Numbered from the stretch's first letter, positions 1 to 5,870 are shown. The stretch: DNA of 9,721 nucleotides from Candidatus Nealsonbacteria bacterium CG01_land_8_20_14_3_00_12 (GCA_002781125.1 PETJ01000058.1:6031-15751); one strand, 5' to 3'. The notes: generated by a model from the letters alone, not told the origin. Translations and numbers: made by a program.

Positions 1-401
1 TCAGCTAAGCCATAAGGACTGCCGAGATAGCTGAAACGGTTTCCACCGTCAGTCGAAAGATAAACACCGGTGGTAGTGGCTAAGGCCACAATCCCTGGAT
101 TTCCAGGTAGGACTTCCAAAGAAATAAATTTTTCTTCGGTTGGAAGTCCTTGGCCGACTTTCTGCCAGGTCTTTCCCTGGTTCTTTGAAGAGAAAAGCCA
201 CCAATACTTATCCCGAGAATTGACGACGGTATAGAAGGTGTCTTTTTTGATGGCCAGCAATTCGACGTCGGAGTTAGGAAGGATAACATTCCCCTCCTCC
301 AACGAAATGGTTGGAATGGCCTGGGCTTCGGCTTTCGCCGGTACCGGAAGCAAAACAGAACAGAACAAGAAAATCAATCCGAAAACAATTCCTTTTTTCA
401 C
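1..401 (-). CDS. Secreted BNR/Asp-box repeat protein, 5' part only (3' end outside window)
   Basis: The first 133 residues are visible; the gene runs off the left edge without a stop. It starts at a GTG (399-401) preceded by a perfect AGGAGGG Shine-Dalgarno 8 bases away. Residues 1-24 form a signal peptide: MKKG, a hydrophobic core (IVFGLIFLFCSVLLP), then a PAKA-EA signal-peptidase I type site. Two Asp-box (BNR) turns follow: SSKNQGKTW at 71-79 and STDGGNRF at 116-123. The spacing fits consecutive blades of a beta-propeller of the sialidase/Ycf48/YVTN superfamily, exported and probably cell-surface or periplasmic. The substrate or partner cannot be deduced. GC is about 50% in the lines counted (30 of 60 bases at 1-60 and again at 241-300), against 25-32% in sampled neighbours, and codon use looks correspondingly richer. 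This suggests transfer or strong expression constraints. The coding assignment is firm; the family is a fold-level call. Confidence 0.85.
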   Translation of the reverse strand, partial: MKKGIVFGLIFLFCSVLLPVPAKAEAQAIPTISLEEGNVILPNSDVELLAIKKDTFYTVVNSRDKYWWLFSSKNQGKTWQKVGQGLPTEEKFISLEVLPGNPGIVALATTTGVYLSTDGGNRFSYLGSPYGLA

Positions 402-409
402 TTTTACTA

Positions 410-416
410 CCCTCCT
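410..416 (-). promoter_or_regulatory. Strong Shine-Dalgarno (AGGAGGG) fixing the GTG start of the BNR protein
   Basis: The minus strand reads AGGAGGG, then 8 bases, then GTG at 401. It decides the start of the secreted BNR protein, since no ATG gives the signal peptide. It is the only full-consensus ribosome binding site I find in the window. Confidence 0.85.
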
Positions 417-467
417 ATTTAAGTGATTTTGTCAAAGGTCTGAAACGACCTTCGAAAGACCTAAATT

Positions 468-496
468 ACTCTAACAAATATTCAAAATTTTGTCAA
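468..496 (-). promoter_or_regulatory. Sigma-70-type promoter of the secreted BNR gene
   Basis: On the minus strand TTGACA (491-496, perfect -35) and TAGAGT (468-473, 4 of 6 matches to TATAAT) are separated by exactly 17 bases. Transcription should start near 461, giving a leader of about 60 bases. That leader can fold in two mutually exclusive ways: the segment at 435-441 can pair with 447-452 (6 bp, 6-base loop) or with 457-462. This may matter for control, but the stems are short. The promoter is divergent from the one for the PEGA gene. Confidence 0.7.
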
Positions 497-519
497 CCCC
501 CCACTTTAAAGAAAAGGTG

Positions 520-528
520 TGGTATAAT
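520..528 (+). promoter_or_regulatory. Extended -10 promoter (TGGTATAAT) of the PEGA gene
   Basis: TGG-TATAAT is a perfect extended -10 element. No good -35 lies 16-18 bases upstream, as is allowed for extended -10 promoters. The start site should be near 535, leaving a leader of about 56 bases before the GTG at 591. The leader is occupied by the hairpins described at 534-583. Confidence 0.7.
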
Positions 529-533
529 GAAAA

Positions 534-583
534 GGCGAAGAGGATTTTATCCTCTTCTTAACCTTCGCCCCGCTACGCGGGGC
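534..583 (+). repeat. Two adjacent perfect hairpins plus a competing stem in the PEGA gene leader
   Basis: Hairpin 1 (537-557) has a 9-bp perfect stem, GAAGAGGAT with ATCCTCTTC, and a TTT loop. Hairpin 2 (567-583) has a 7-bp GC stem, GCCCCGC with GCGGGGC, and a TAC loop. GGCGAAG (534-540) is also complementary to CTTCGCC (563-569), so a longer stem could form that excludes the base of hairpin 2. Hairpin 2 ends 7 bases before the GTG start and would bury the only G-rich stretch near it. Whether this is regulation or just a palindrome of the repeat class seen elsewhere in the window cannot be decided from one sequence. Confidence 0.6.
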
Positions 584-590
584 TCGGTAT

Positions 591-1883
591 GTGACTAAAA
601 AAACTCGGACCGTTTTATTTTTAATTTTTCTCACTTTGTTTCTCCTAATTACTCCTTTGGCGATTTTTTATTCGCAGGGTTATCGAATTGACATTGATTC
701 AAAAAGAATCACCCAAACCGGTGGTCTATTTTTAAAAGTTATACCCAAACAAGCTGAAATTTATCTTAATGAAAAATTGACAAAAAAAACCGATTTTTTC
801 TTTGGCTCAGCCCTTATTGAAAATTTATTACCCAGAAAATATAAAATAGAAATTAAAAAAGAAGGTTATCATCCCTGGGAAAAGAATTTGGAAATAAAAG
901 AAAAAGAAGTTGTTGAAACAAAAAACATTGTTTTGTTTTCAGAAAATATAAATTTTGAAATTTTATCAAAAAATATCGAAAATTTATGGTTTTCGCCAGA
1001 TGAGAAGAAAATGATCTTAAAAGAAACCGAAAATGGAAATTGGGTTTTGAAACTCTATGATTTGGAAAGAAATATTAAAAGCCGCTTAATTGGAGAAGAA
1101 GATATTTATACAAACTACATACCCCCCCTCCACCCTCCCGCCTTGGCGGGCCCCTCGGGGGCTGATTTAACGGGGTTGGAATTTTCTGAGGATTCAAAAG
1201 AAATTTACTTAGATATAGGAATGGAGGAACAGGAAAAAAAATTTAGTTTAAAATTAGATAAAGTTCCACCGGTTTTAACTGAAAGAGAAATGGTGATTAC
1301 CACAGAAAACATTATCACTTCTCAAGCTTTCAATGGCGGCCTCTATTATTTAGATAATTTTGGCAATTTTTTTAACGATGAAGAGAAACTGAGTGAAAAA
1401 CCTTTTCCAGTCAAAACGGAAACAGAATATAGATTGAGTGTTTTTCCTGAAAAAGTTTTTCTTAGGGAAGGTAAAACTTTATATTTATTCAATCCAGATT
1501 CAAAAATTTTTGAAAAATTTTTTGAAGGAATAAATGATTTAAAAATTTCTCCCGATCTCAAAAAATTAGTTTATTTTTCGGATTCTGAAATTTGGATTTT
1601 CTTTGTGAAAGAGATAGCCAATCAACCAAAAAGAAAGACTGGAGAGCAGTTGTTTTTAATCCGCCTTTCAGAAAAAATCGGAAATTGCCTTTGGGTAAAT
1701 TCTGATTATTTAATTTTTAACGCTGGCAATAAAATAAAAATCGTCGAAATCGACGATCGAGACAGAATAAATATTGTTGATATTGCCAAGCATGAAGGGC
1801 CAGAAATATTTTTCAGTCAAAACTCTAAAAAAATTTATATTTTGAGCAATGGCAATCTCTACGCATCCGAAGCTTTATTCTGA
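591..1883 (+). CDS. Membrane-anchored PEGA-domain protein
   Basis: The product has 430 residues. The GTG start at 591 opens on TKKTR followed by a hydrophobic segment (about residues 7-27), a signal anchor that places the rest outside the membrane. Residues about 47-116 are a PEGA domain (LKVIPKQAEIYLNEKLT, then NLLPRKYKIEIKKEGYHPW), a small beta-sandwich common in surface proteins. The C-terminal part, from about 130, contains beta-rich repeats such as LWFSPDEKK, LEFSEDSKE and LKISPDLKK, which look like propeller (TolB/WD40-like) blades. PEGA-plus-propeller proteins of this shape recur in Patescibacteria as I recall; their function is unknown but probably envelope-related. Residues about 177-192 (PPLHPPALAGPSG) are a GC-rich palindromic insertion in otherwise very AT-rich coding DNA. 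The gene converges on the nuclease gene with only 7 bases between the stops. No clear Shine-Dalgarno is seen. Confidence 0.85.
   Translation: MTKKTRTVLFLIFLTLFLLITPLAIFYSQGYRIDIDSKRITQTGGLFLKVIPKQAEIYLNEKLTKKTDFFFGSALIENLLPRKYKIEIKKEGYHPWEKNLEIKEKEVVETKNIVLFSENINFEILSKNIENLWFSPDEKKMILKETENGNWVLKLYDLERNIKSRLIGEEDIYTNYIPPLHPPALAGPSGADLTGLEFSEDSKEIYLDIGMEEQEKKFSLKLDKVPPVLTEREMVITTENIITSQAFNGGLYYLDNFGNFFNDEEKLSEKPFPVKTETEYRLSVFPEKVFLREGKTLYLFNPDSKIFEKFFEGINDLKISPDLKKLVYFSDSEIWIFFVKEIANQPKRKTGEQLFLIRLSEKIGNCLWVNSDYLIFNAGNKIKIVEIDDRDRINIVDIAKHEGPEIFFSQNSKKIYILSNGNLYASEALF
1121..1164 (+). repeat. GC-rich double palindrome inside the PEGA gene (in-frame insert A)
   Basis: A pyrimidine run leads into CCCGCC-TT-GGCGGG (1137-1150), overlapping a second hairpin, GCCCC-TCG-GGGGC (1150-1162). 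The block interrupts coding DNA that is near 25% GC in places. It stays open in frame and encodes PPLHPPALAGPSG. It resembles the palindromes in rpoA (3988-4004) and in the 422-residue protein (7841-7880). Confidence 0.65.
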
Positions 1884-1890
1884 GCTTCAA

Positions 1891-2607
1891 TTACCGAGCT
1901 TCCGAAGGAAGCGAAGGTGAAGATGAGGCTTCAGCCTCATCGACCTTCTTTCGGAATTCTAGCCAACTAATCTCTTTTTCTCCCGCCATCTGACAGATTT
2001 CTTTAAATTGACAATATTGGCACTGCCACTCTTCTGGCCAGCCAGGAATTCTTTGAGGGACAACATTTGAATCGATTTTTGTTTTTAGGTCAGTTAAATC
2101 TTTTAAAAGCTTTTGAGCTATGGCTGGGTCATGTTCAATCAAGAATTCTTTTAATTCTAAGGTATCTTTGTTTACATAGAGAAGTATGCCTTTGGGGATT
2201 TTAAAATAGTGTAAATAAAGCTGAATTTGATTAATATTGTCTTTTTTAGGTTCGGTTAAGTTTTTAAACACCATGCTATTCATACTTTTGAAATCTACCA
2301 CATAAAGCTCATTGTTCAAGGTAATAATTGCATCGGCTCGACCGGAGATCAGTTCTTGGGGAGGAATTTTTACCTCCGAAGCCCTAACTATTCCTAAGCT
2401 AAATAAATTGTTTAAAATCTGCATTTGGATATAATCTCCGTGGTCAAACATCCTCAAAACCCGGGGTTCCATTTTTTCCCGAGGAACATTTTTAAATTTA
2501 AAAAATATTGCTCGAGAACACTTCCCAGCGTCAGTAATATAAAAATGATGCTGTTCTCTGTCTCTATCTCTATCTAAATAAAATTGGTCCAGAAGTTCTT
2601 TAAGCAT
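1891..2607 (-). CDS. PD-(D/E)XK nuclease, Cas4/RecB-like with predicted 4Fe-4S cluster
   Basis: The product has 238 residues. The nuclease core is visible: H57 in DHGDYIQ, D92 in GRADAI, D105-x-K107 in VVDFKS, and a QIQLYLHYF helix (Q127/Q129) matching the Q-motif of RecB-family nucleases. C30 together with C196-x2-C199-x5-C205 has the spacing of the Fe-S cysteines in Cas4 and AddB. It probably cuts or trims DNA ends in repair or recombination. No cas1, cas2 or CRISPR repeats are present, so it is not called cas4. It follows rpsI after a hairpin cassette and is likely co-transcribed as the last gene of the ribosomal cluster. The tail (about 220-238, EASSSPSLPSEAR) is encoded by a palindrome block and is probably not part of the fold. 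No Shine-Dalgarno precedes the ATG. Metal-site residues are intact, so activity is plausible. Confidence 0.8.
   Translation of the reverse strand: MLKELLDQFYLDRDRDREQHHFYITDAGKCSRAIFFKFKNVPREKMEPRVLRMFDHGDYIQMQILNNLFSLGIVRASEVKIPPQELISGRADAIITLNNELYVVDFKSMNSMVFKNLTEPKKDNINQIQLYLHYFKIPKGILLYVNKDTLELKEFLIEHDPAIAQKLLKDLTDLKTKIDSNVVPQRIPGWPEEWQCQYCQFKEICQMAGEKEISWLEFRKKVDEAEASSSPSLPSEAR
1898..1948. repeat. Nested palindrome block at the 3' end of the nuclease gene
   Basis: Three stems are seen: GCTTCC-GAA-GGAAGC (1898-1912); GATGAGGC-TTCA-GCCTCATC (1922-1941, 8 bp or 9 with the closing T-A); and GAAGGT (1913-1918) with ACCTTC (1943-1948) enclosing the second. The block lies between the convergent PEGA and nuclease stops and encodes the nuclease tail. 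It could end transcription from either side, but no clean U-run follows on either strand, so a classical intrinsic terminator is not supported. Confidence 0.6.
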
Positions 2608-2667
2608 CGAAATAAATTGAAAATTTATTGAAGATCGAAATGAATTGAAAATTCATTGAGTATTTTA
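2605..2667 (-). repeat. Intergenic two-hairpin cassette, copy 1 (rpsI to nuclease)
   Basis: These 63 bases run from the rpsI stop codon (2665-2667) to the nuclease start codon (2605-2607). They match the cassette at 5354-5416 except for five bases (2646-2650). Two perfect hairpins are present: AATAAATT-GAA-AATTTATT (2611-2629) and AATGAATT-GAA-AATTCATT (2639-2657), plus strand. The first stops 3 bases before the start codon and no Shine-Dalgarno is present, so the cassette is the whole translation-initiation context of the nuclease gene. Confidence 0.85.
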
Positions 2668-3171
2668 ACGTTTCGCCCACTGGGGAGCTCGACGGGCTCT
2701 TTTTAAGCCAAATTTCTTTCTTTCTCGCATTCGCGGATCCCGAGTTAAAAAGCCAGCTTGCTTTAACCTTTTTCTAAAATCAGGGTTAAAAAGAACTAGG
2801 GCTCTAGCTATGGCATGCCTAAGAGCTTCGGCCTGAGCATGGAGACCCCCTCCTTTTACAATAGCCGAAACTCCAAATTTATCAAGACATTTCATCTTTT
2901 CTAAAGCAACTCTAGCGATTTCCTGAAGTTCAGAGGTGGGAAAATGGTTTTCCAAGGGTTTCTCATTCACTAAAAATACTCTTTCGCCTTTTGTAAAAAG
3001 CCGAACTCTGGCTAGAGCAGTTTTCCTTCTCCCTACTGCCTCAAAATATCTCTCTGGTTTAAGCTTAATCTCTACTTTAATCTTTTCGACTGGCTTTGCC
3101 TCTTTAACTTTTTTTAGTCCCTTTTTCTTTGGAATGATTTTTTTAGTTGTTACTTTTTTTGCTTTAGGCAT
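2665..3171 (-). CDS. rpsI: 30S ribosomal protein uS9
   Basis: The product has 168 residues, longer than the usual 130 or so because of an N-terminal lysine-rich tail (1-39, with KKVTTKKIIPKKK and similar). The S9 core starts at about residue 41 (RYFEAVGRRKTALARVRL) and ends with the family's C-terminus, DPRMRERKKFGLKRARRA then PQWAKR. In the ribosome this basic C-terminal tail reaches the P-site tRNA. Its partner rplM lies directly upstream with a 28-base gap, the usual bacterial pairing. No Shine-Dalgarno is visible before the ATG. The tail could be an annotation extension, but no alternative start lies close to the core, so the long form is preferred. Confidence 0.96.
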   Translation of the reverse strand: MPKAKKVTTKKIIPKKKGLKKVKEAKPVEKIKVEIKLKPERYFEAVGRRKTALARVRLFTKGERVFLVNEKPLENHFPTSELQEIARVALEKMKCLDKFGVSAIVKGGGLHAQAEALRHAIARALVLFNPDFRKRLKQAGFLTRDPRMRERKKFGLKRARRAPQWAKR

Positions 3172-3176
3172 GATGT

Positions 3177-3197
3177 ATTCGCATAAAAATTCGCATA
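3177..3197. repeat. Short direct repeat in the rplM-rpsI gap
   Basis: ATTCGCATA occurs twice (3177-3185 and 3189-3197), separated by AAA, just before the rpsI start on the minus strand. It is short and may be chance. Confidence 0.35.
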
Positions 3198-3199
3198 TT

Positions 3200-3547
3200 T
3201 TATTTTATTTTAAGCCTTTTAATCATTTTTGCTCTTAATTTGTTTTTGGGTAACATTCTATAAACTGCCTTCCTTAATACCTCATCTGGTCTTTCAGCAA
3301 ATAGTTTTTTCAGTGGAATTTCTTTCAAGCCGCCCCAATATCCTGAATGCCGATAATATTTTTTTTGCTCAATTTTTTTTCCGGTAAATTTTAATTTATT
3401 TACATTTTCGACAATTACAAAATCTCCCATATCTTTATAAGGCACGAAATTGGGCCTGTGCTTTCCCCGCAATAAAACTGCAATTTGAGCAGCTAATCTA
3501 CCCAATACTTTGTCTGTGGCATCAATTGTGTGAGTTTCTCTTTTCAT
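3200..3547 (-). CDS. rplM: 50S ribosomal protein uL13, shortened
   Basis: The product has 115 residues against about 142 in most bacteria. The conserved parts are present: DATDKVLGRLAAQIAVLLRG at about 9-28, GDFVIVENV at 41-49, YYRHSGYWGGLKE at 64-76, and VYRMLPKNKLRAKMIKRLK near the end. The usual last 25 or so residues after the MLPKNKLG..K..RLKVY motif, which hold the HPH segment, are missing. The stop is a clean TAA and rpsI follows after 28 bases, so this is a genuinely short form rather than a frameshift. The protein is an early-assembly large-subunit protein. It is preceded by the diverged hairpin cassette at 3548-3604, whose first hairpin ends 10 bases before the ATG, with no Shine-Dalgarno. 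Confidence 0.96.
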   Translation of the reverse strand: MKRETHTIDATDKVLGRLAAQIAVLLRGKHRPNFVPYKDMGDFVIVENVNKLKFTGKKIEQKKYYRHSGYWGGLKEIPLKKLFAERPDEVLRKAVYRMLPKNKLRAKMIKRLKIK

Positions 3548-3604
3548 TTGATATCGAGATAAATCGAAGATTTATTGAAGATTGAGATGAAGCGGAGATT
3601 CATC
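3548..3604 (-). repeat. Intergenic two-hairpin cassette, diverged copy 2 (rplQ to rplM)
   Basis: Same architecture as the other two copies. Hairpin 1 is GATAAATC-GAA-GATTTATT (3558-3576; outermost pair G-T) and hairpin 2 is GATGAAGC-GGA-GATTCATC (3586-3604; one internal mismatch). Relative to copies 1 and 3, the loop-closing pair of hairpin 1 changed from T-A to C-G on both arms, a compensatory change. Hairpin 2 contains the rplQ stop codon (3600-3602), so the element supplies the end of that gene. Confidence 0.7.
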
Positions 3605-3950
3605 GAATTAATTCTATGATGGCCATTTTTGCCCCATCTGATTTTCTTGGACCCAGCTTAATTATCCTTGTGTATCCTCCTTTTCTTTCTTTATATCTTG
3701 GAGCAATTTCCTCAACTAATTTTTTGACTATTTTTGGCGAAAACTCTCTGGCTAATAATCTTTTTGAGTGCAGACCCCCTAATTTAGCACGGCTAATTAA
3801 TTTGGCAATAAAACCAGAAAGCTCTTTTGCTTTAGCTTCGGTAGTTTTAATTTTCTCAATTAAAATAAGAGCACTGGTCAGTGCTTTTAATAATGCTTTG
3901 CGGGGAGCACTTTTTCTACTTAGTTTTCTTTGTTTTTTTCGCTTTCGCAT
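3600..3950 (-). CDS. rplQ: 50S ribosomal protein bL17
   Basis: The product has 116 residues, the normal size. Family marks are RKKQRKLSRKSAPRKALLKA at the N-terminus, LILIEKIKTTEAKAKEL at about 28-44, and the C-terminal block EEIAPRYKERKGGYTRIIKL then GPRKSDGAKMAIIEL. It sits near the peptide exit tunnel of the large subunit. The ATG at 3948-3950 is inside rpoA: the two genes overlap by 35 bases in different frames, whereas rpoA and rplQ are usually separated by a short gap. Translational coupling is likely. The ATG is kept because the N-terminus aligns with the family from its first residues. Confidence 0.97.
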   Translation of the reverse strand: MRKRKKQRKLSRKSAPRKALLKALTSALILIEKIKTTEAKAKELSGFIAKLISRAKLGGLHSKRLLAREFSPKIVKKLVEEIAPRYKERKGGYTRIIKLGPRKSDGAKMAIIELIR

Positions 3951-4719
3951 GCTTCTTTGGTAATTTCTTTACCTTTTTTGCCGGATGACCCACCTTTGGT
4001 GGGTACGGGACTTCAATTGGTAAAACTTTCACTTCCGGTTTAAAAGTCTCGGCAAATAATGAGAAATGCTTCACTAAAATCTCTGAAGCAAGTAATAAAG
4101 CCTCTTCGGGTGAAATTGTGCCATCGGTTTCAATCTCTAAAAATAATCTATCGAAATCGGTTCTTTCCCCCACTCTCATATTTTCAATTTTATAACTCAC
4201 TCTTTTTGCCGGAGTGAAGATAGCATCGACGGGGATTCCCCCTATTTCTAATTTTTCTTTTTTCCTTGCTTCCCTCGGCGAATAACCTACTCCTTTTTCA
4301 ATCTGAATCTCCATATCTAATTCGCTGGATTTTTGAGTCAGGGTAGCAATATGAGCATCTCTATTCATTAGCTCCACCTGGCTAGGAAATTCAAAATCAG
4401 AGCCTTTGACCTCTCGCTCGCCTTTAACAGTTAATCGAGCTTTCTGGGGCTCTTCACTATAAACCCTGAATCTTAATTGTTTTAGATTTTGCATAATTAA
4501 AATTACATCTTCTAAAATTCCAGGAATTGTTGAAAACTCATGAGGAATCCCTTTAATCTTCATTTGAGTAATTGCTGCTCCTGGCAAAGAAGAAAGTAAA
4601 ACCCGTCTTAAGCTATTACCAACAGTTACTCCATAACCCGGATAAAGGGCTTCTATTTCAAATTTTGCGTAGTTATCTTTTTTTTCAATAATTTTTGGTT
4701 TAGGAGGTAAAGGAATCAT
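3916..4719 (-). CDS. rpoA: RNA polymerase alpha subunit without a C-terminal domain
   Basis: The product has 267 residues using ATG at 4717-4719; an in-frame TTG at 4743 would add 8 residues and overlap rpsD by 20 bases. The alpha N-terminal domain is complete: PGYGVTVGNSLRRVLLSSL with the dimer-forming RR, then HEFSTIPGILEDVILIMQNL, VELMNRDAHIATLT, and the second subdomain ending ASEILVKHFSLF. This part assembles beta and beta-prime. The usual linker and helix-hairpin-helix C-terminal domain (about 80 residues, contacts UP elements and activators) are absent. They are replaced by a 34-residue Pro/Lys tail that contains a palindrome-encoded PPKVGHP and ends in KKHAKAKKTKKTK, overlapping rplQ. 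It is about 60 residues shorter than the E. coli protein. It is the only alpha gene in the window. Confidence 0.95.
   Translation of the reverse strand: MIPLPPKPKIIEKKDNYAKFEIEALYPGYGVTVGNSLRRVLLSSLPGAAITQMKIKGIPHEFSTIPGILEDVILIMQNLKQLRFRVYSEEPQKARLTVKGEREVKGSDFEFPSQVELMNRDAHIATLTQKSSELDMEIQIEKGVGYSPREARKKEKLEIGGIPVDAIFTPAKRVSYKIENMRVGERTDFDRLFLEIETDGTISPEEALLLASEILVKHFSLFAETFKPEVKVLPIEVPYPPKVGHPAKKVKKLPKKHAKAKKTKKTK
3988..4004. repeat. Perfect 7-bp palindrome with triloop in the rpoA tail (in-frame insert C)
   Basis: On the coding strand, ACCCACC-AAA-GGTGGGT encodes part of PPKVGHP in the rpoA tail. The coding-strand CACC/ACCCACCAAA portion resembles the insert in the 422-residue protein (7841-7880), where ACCCACCAAAAGCGGGT is found. 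The location at the position where the alpha C-terminal domain is normally attached is notable. Confidence 0.6.
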
Positions 4720-4723
4720 AAAT

Positions 4724-5356
4724 TTATCTTGAGTAAAACTCAAATATTGCTGAGATTTCTACTGGTGGAGCGGCTTCTTCTAGGCTTGGCTCTCCGATTA
4801 CTTTTCCTTCTAATTTTTCAACATTTAGCTCGAGCCAGGCAGGGGGTTTATATTTTTTTAACAAATTTTTAAGATTTTGAAAAATGTTTTTTTTAACTTT
4901 TTGAGGTTTCAGAGTTATTATATCTCCTTTTTTTACCGGATAAGAGGGGGCGTCAATCGATTTCCCGTTGACTAAAAAATGGCCATGAGAAACTAGTTGT
5001 TTGGCCTGGGGCCGAGATTTAGCAAAACCTAATCTAAAAACTACATTATCTAACCTGCTTTCCAATGTTTTAATAAGCAGGAGGGTCTCATCTTCCACTT
5101 TGCCTCGCTTTTTAAGAACCCCTTTTACATATTTCCGAAATTGTCTTTCTTTCAAATTATACCAATTCTTTAATTTTTGTTTTTCATTTAACTCTTTCCC
5201 ATATTCAGAAAAACCCCTAACCCTTCTTTTTCTTCTTCTAAGGCCAGGCGGATAAGCTTTCTTCACCATCGGGCATTTTGGCGATAGACATTTCTCGCCC
5301 CTTAAAAAAAGCTTCACACCTAATCTTCGACAAATTTTACATTTTACATTTTCCAT
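4724..5356 (-). CDS. rpsD: 30S ribosomal protein uS4, zinc-binding type
   Basis: The product has 210 residues, normal length. The N-terminus has the zinc knuckle of C+ S4 proteins: C6-x2-C9-x13-C23-x4-C28, in CKICRRLGVKLFLRGEKC and SPKC. The usual short ARYTGP lead is missing. The S4 RNA-binding domain spans about 99-155 (SRLDNVVFRLGFAKSRPQAK, then GHFLVNGKSID), and the C-terminus carries the family's EPSLEEA and EFYSR. S4 nucleates small-subunit assembly and in many bacteria controls its own operon. Its entire 57-base upstream gap is the two-hairpin cassette at 5354-5416, but the same cassette also precedes the nuclease gene, so S4-specific autoregulation is not supported by this alone. Confidence 0.97.
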   Translation of the reverse strand: MENVKCKICRRLGVKLFLRGEKCLSPKCPMVKKAYPPGLRRRKRRVRGFSEYGKELNEKQKLKNWYNLKERQFRKYVKGVLKKRGKVEDETLLLIKTLESRLDNVVFRLGFAKSRPQAKQLVSHGHFLVNGKSIDAPSYPVKKGDIITLKPQKVKKNIFQNLKNLLKKYKPPAWLELNVEKLEGKVIGEPSLEEAAPPVEISAIFEFYSR

Positions 5357-5416
5357 CGAAATAAATTGAAAATTTATTGAAGATCGAAATGAATCTTTGA
5401 TTCATTGAGTATTTTA
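5354..5416 (-). repeat. Intergenic two-hairpin cassette, copy 3 (rpsK to rpsD)
   Basis: These 63 bases run from the rpsK stop (5414-5416) to the rpsD start (5354-5356). They are identical to the cassette at 2605-2667 at 58 positions. Hairpin 1, AATAAATT-GAA-AATTTATT (5360-5378), is unchanged. Hairpin 2 is AATGAATC-TTT-GATTCATT (5388-5406): the loop changed and the closing T-A pair became C-G on both sides. Identity stops at the stop and start codons; the adjoining codons are unrelated. Confidence 0.85.
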
Positions 5417-5866
5417 TACTCTTCTAATCTTGGGCGGTCGACAACCATTATGAGGGACGGGAGTGATATCAGTTATTGAACCAATCTCTATACCGCGAGT
5501 AGCCAGGGACCTAATTGCCGATTCTCGACCCGAGCCAATCCCTTTAATAAAAATAGAGATTTTTTCAAGTCCTAATTTTCTAATAGCCTGGCCCATTGCT
5601 TCAGCCACTTTGGACGCAGCAAAAGGAGTGGCTTTTTTTGTCCCTTTAAAGCCGATGGAGCCGGCACTGACCCAGTGAAGAACATTTCCTTTAGAATCGG
5701 TTAAAGTGATAATGGTGTTGTTATAAGAAGAAGAAACATAAACTCGACCCTCTTTAACTTTTTGAGGGACTTCTAATTTTATTTCTTTCTTAACTTCGGC
5801 TTCCACTTTCTCTCTTTCTCGAAGCAACTCCTCTTCAGTTTTCGTGACAATACGTTTCTTTCCCAT
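5414..5866 (-). CDS. rpsK: 30S ribosomal protein uS11
   Basis: The product has 150 residues from ATG at 5864-5866. A further in-frame ATG at 5902 would overlap rpsM by 32 bases and is less likely, since MGKKRIVTKTEEEL starts 4 bases after the rpsM stop. Residues about 1-38 are a charged, probably helical extension before the S11 core. The core carries YNNTIITLTDSKGNVLHWVS, GFKGTKKATPFAA, GIGSGRESAIRSL and the invariant end TPVPHNGCRPPKIRRV. S11 lies on the platform of the small subunit near the Shine-Dalgarno/anti-Shine-Dalgarno helix. The usual GPGSGRE is GIGSGRE here. Confidence 0.96.
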   Translation of the reverse strand: MGKKRIVTKTEEELLREREKVEAEVKKEIKLEVPQKVKEGRVYVSSSYNNTIITLTDSKGNVLHWVSAGSIGFKGTKKATPFAASKVAEAMGQAIRKLGLEKISIFIKGIGSGRESAIRSLATRGIEIGSITDITPVPHNGCRPPKIRRV

Positions 5867-5870
5867 AGGA

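Noticed and set aside
80..289. A 69-residue minus-strand reading frame inside the BNR gene
   Set aside because: It is out of frame with the GTG-initiated frame that has a signal peptide, Asp-boxes and a perfect Shine-Dalgarno. It shows no protein features.
311..598. A 95-residue plus-strand frame in the divergent region
   Set aside because: It covers both promoters and the leader hairpins, has no ribosome binding site, and its composition is not protein-like.
1883..1955. Bidirectional intrinsic terminator between the PEGA and nuclease genes
   Set aside because: Strong stems are present, but neither strand has a U-run directly after them, so it is recorded only as a palindrome block.
1891..2607. 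Part of a CRISPR-Cas system
   Set aside because: The nuclease is Cas4-like, but there is no repeat-spacer array and no cas1 or cas2 in the window.
5354..5403. A possible small upstream frame starting inside the cassette (MNQRFIS on the minus strand)
   Set aside because: No Shine-Dalgarno is present, the sequence is dictated by the hairpins, and the frames end differently after copies 1 and 3.
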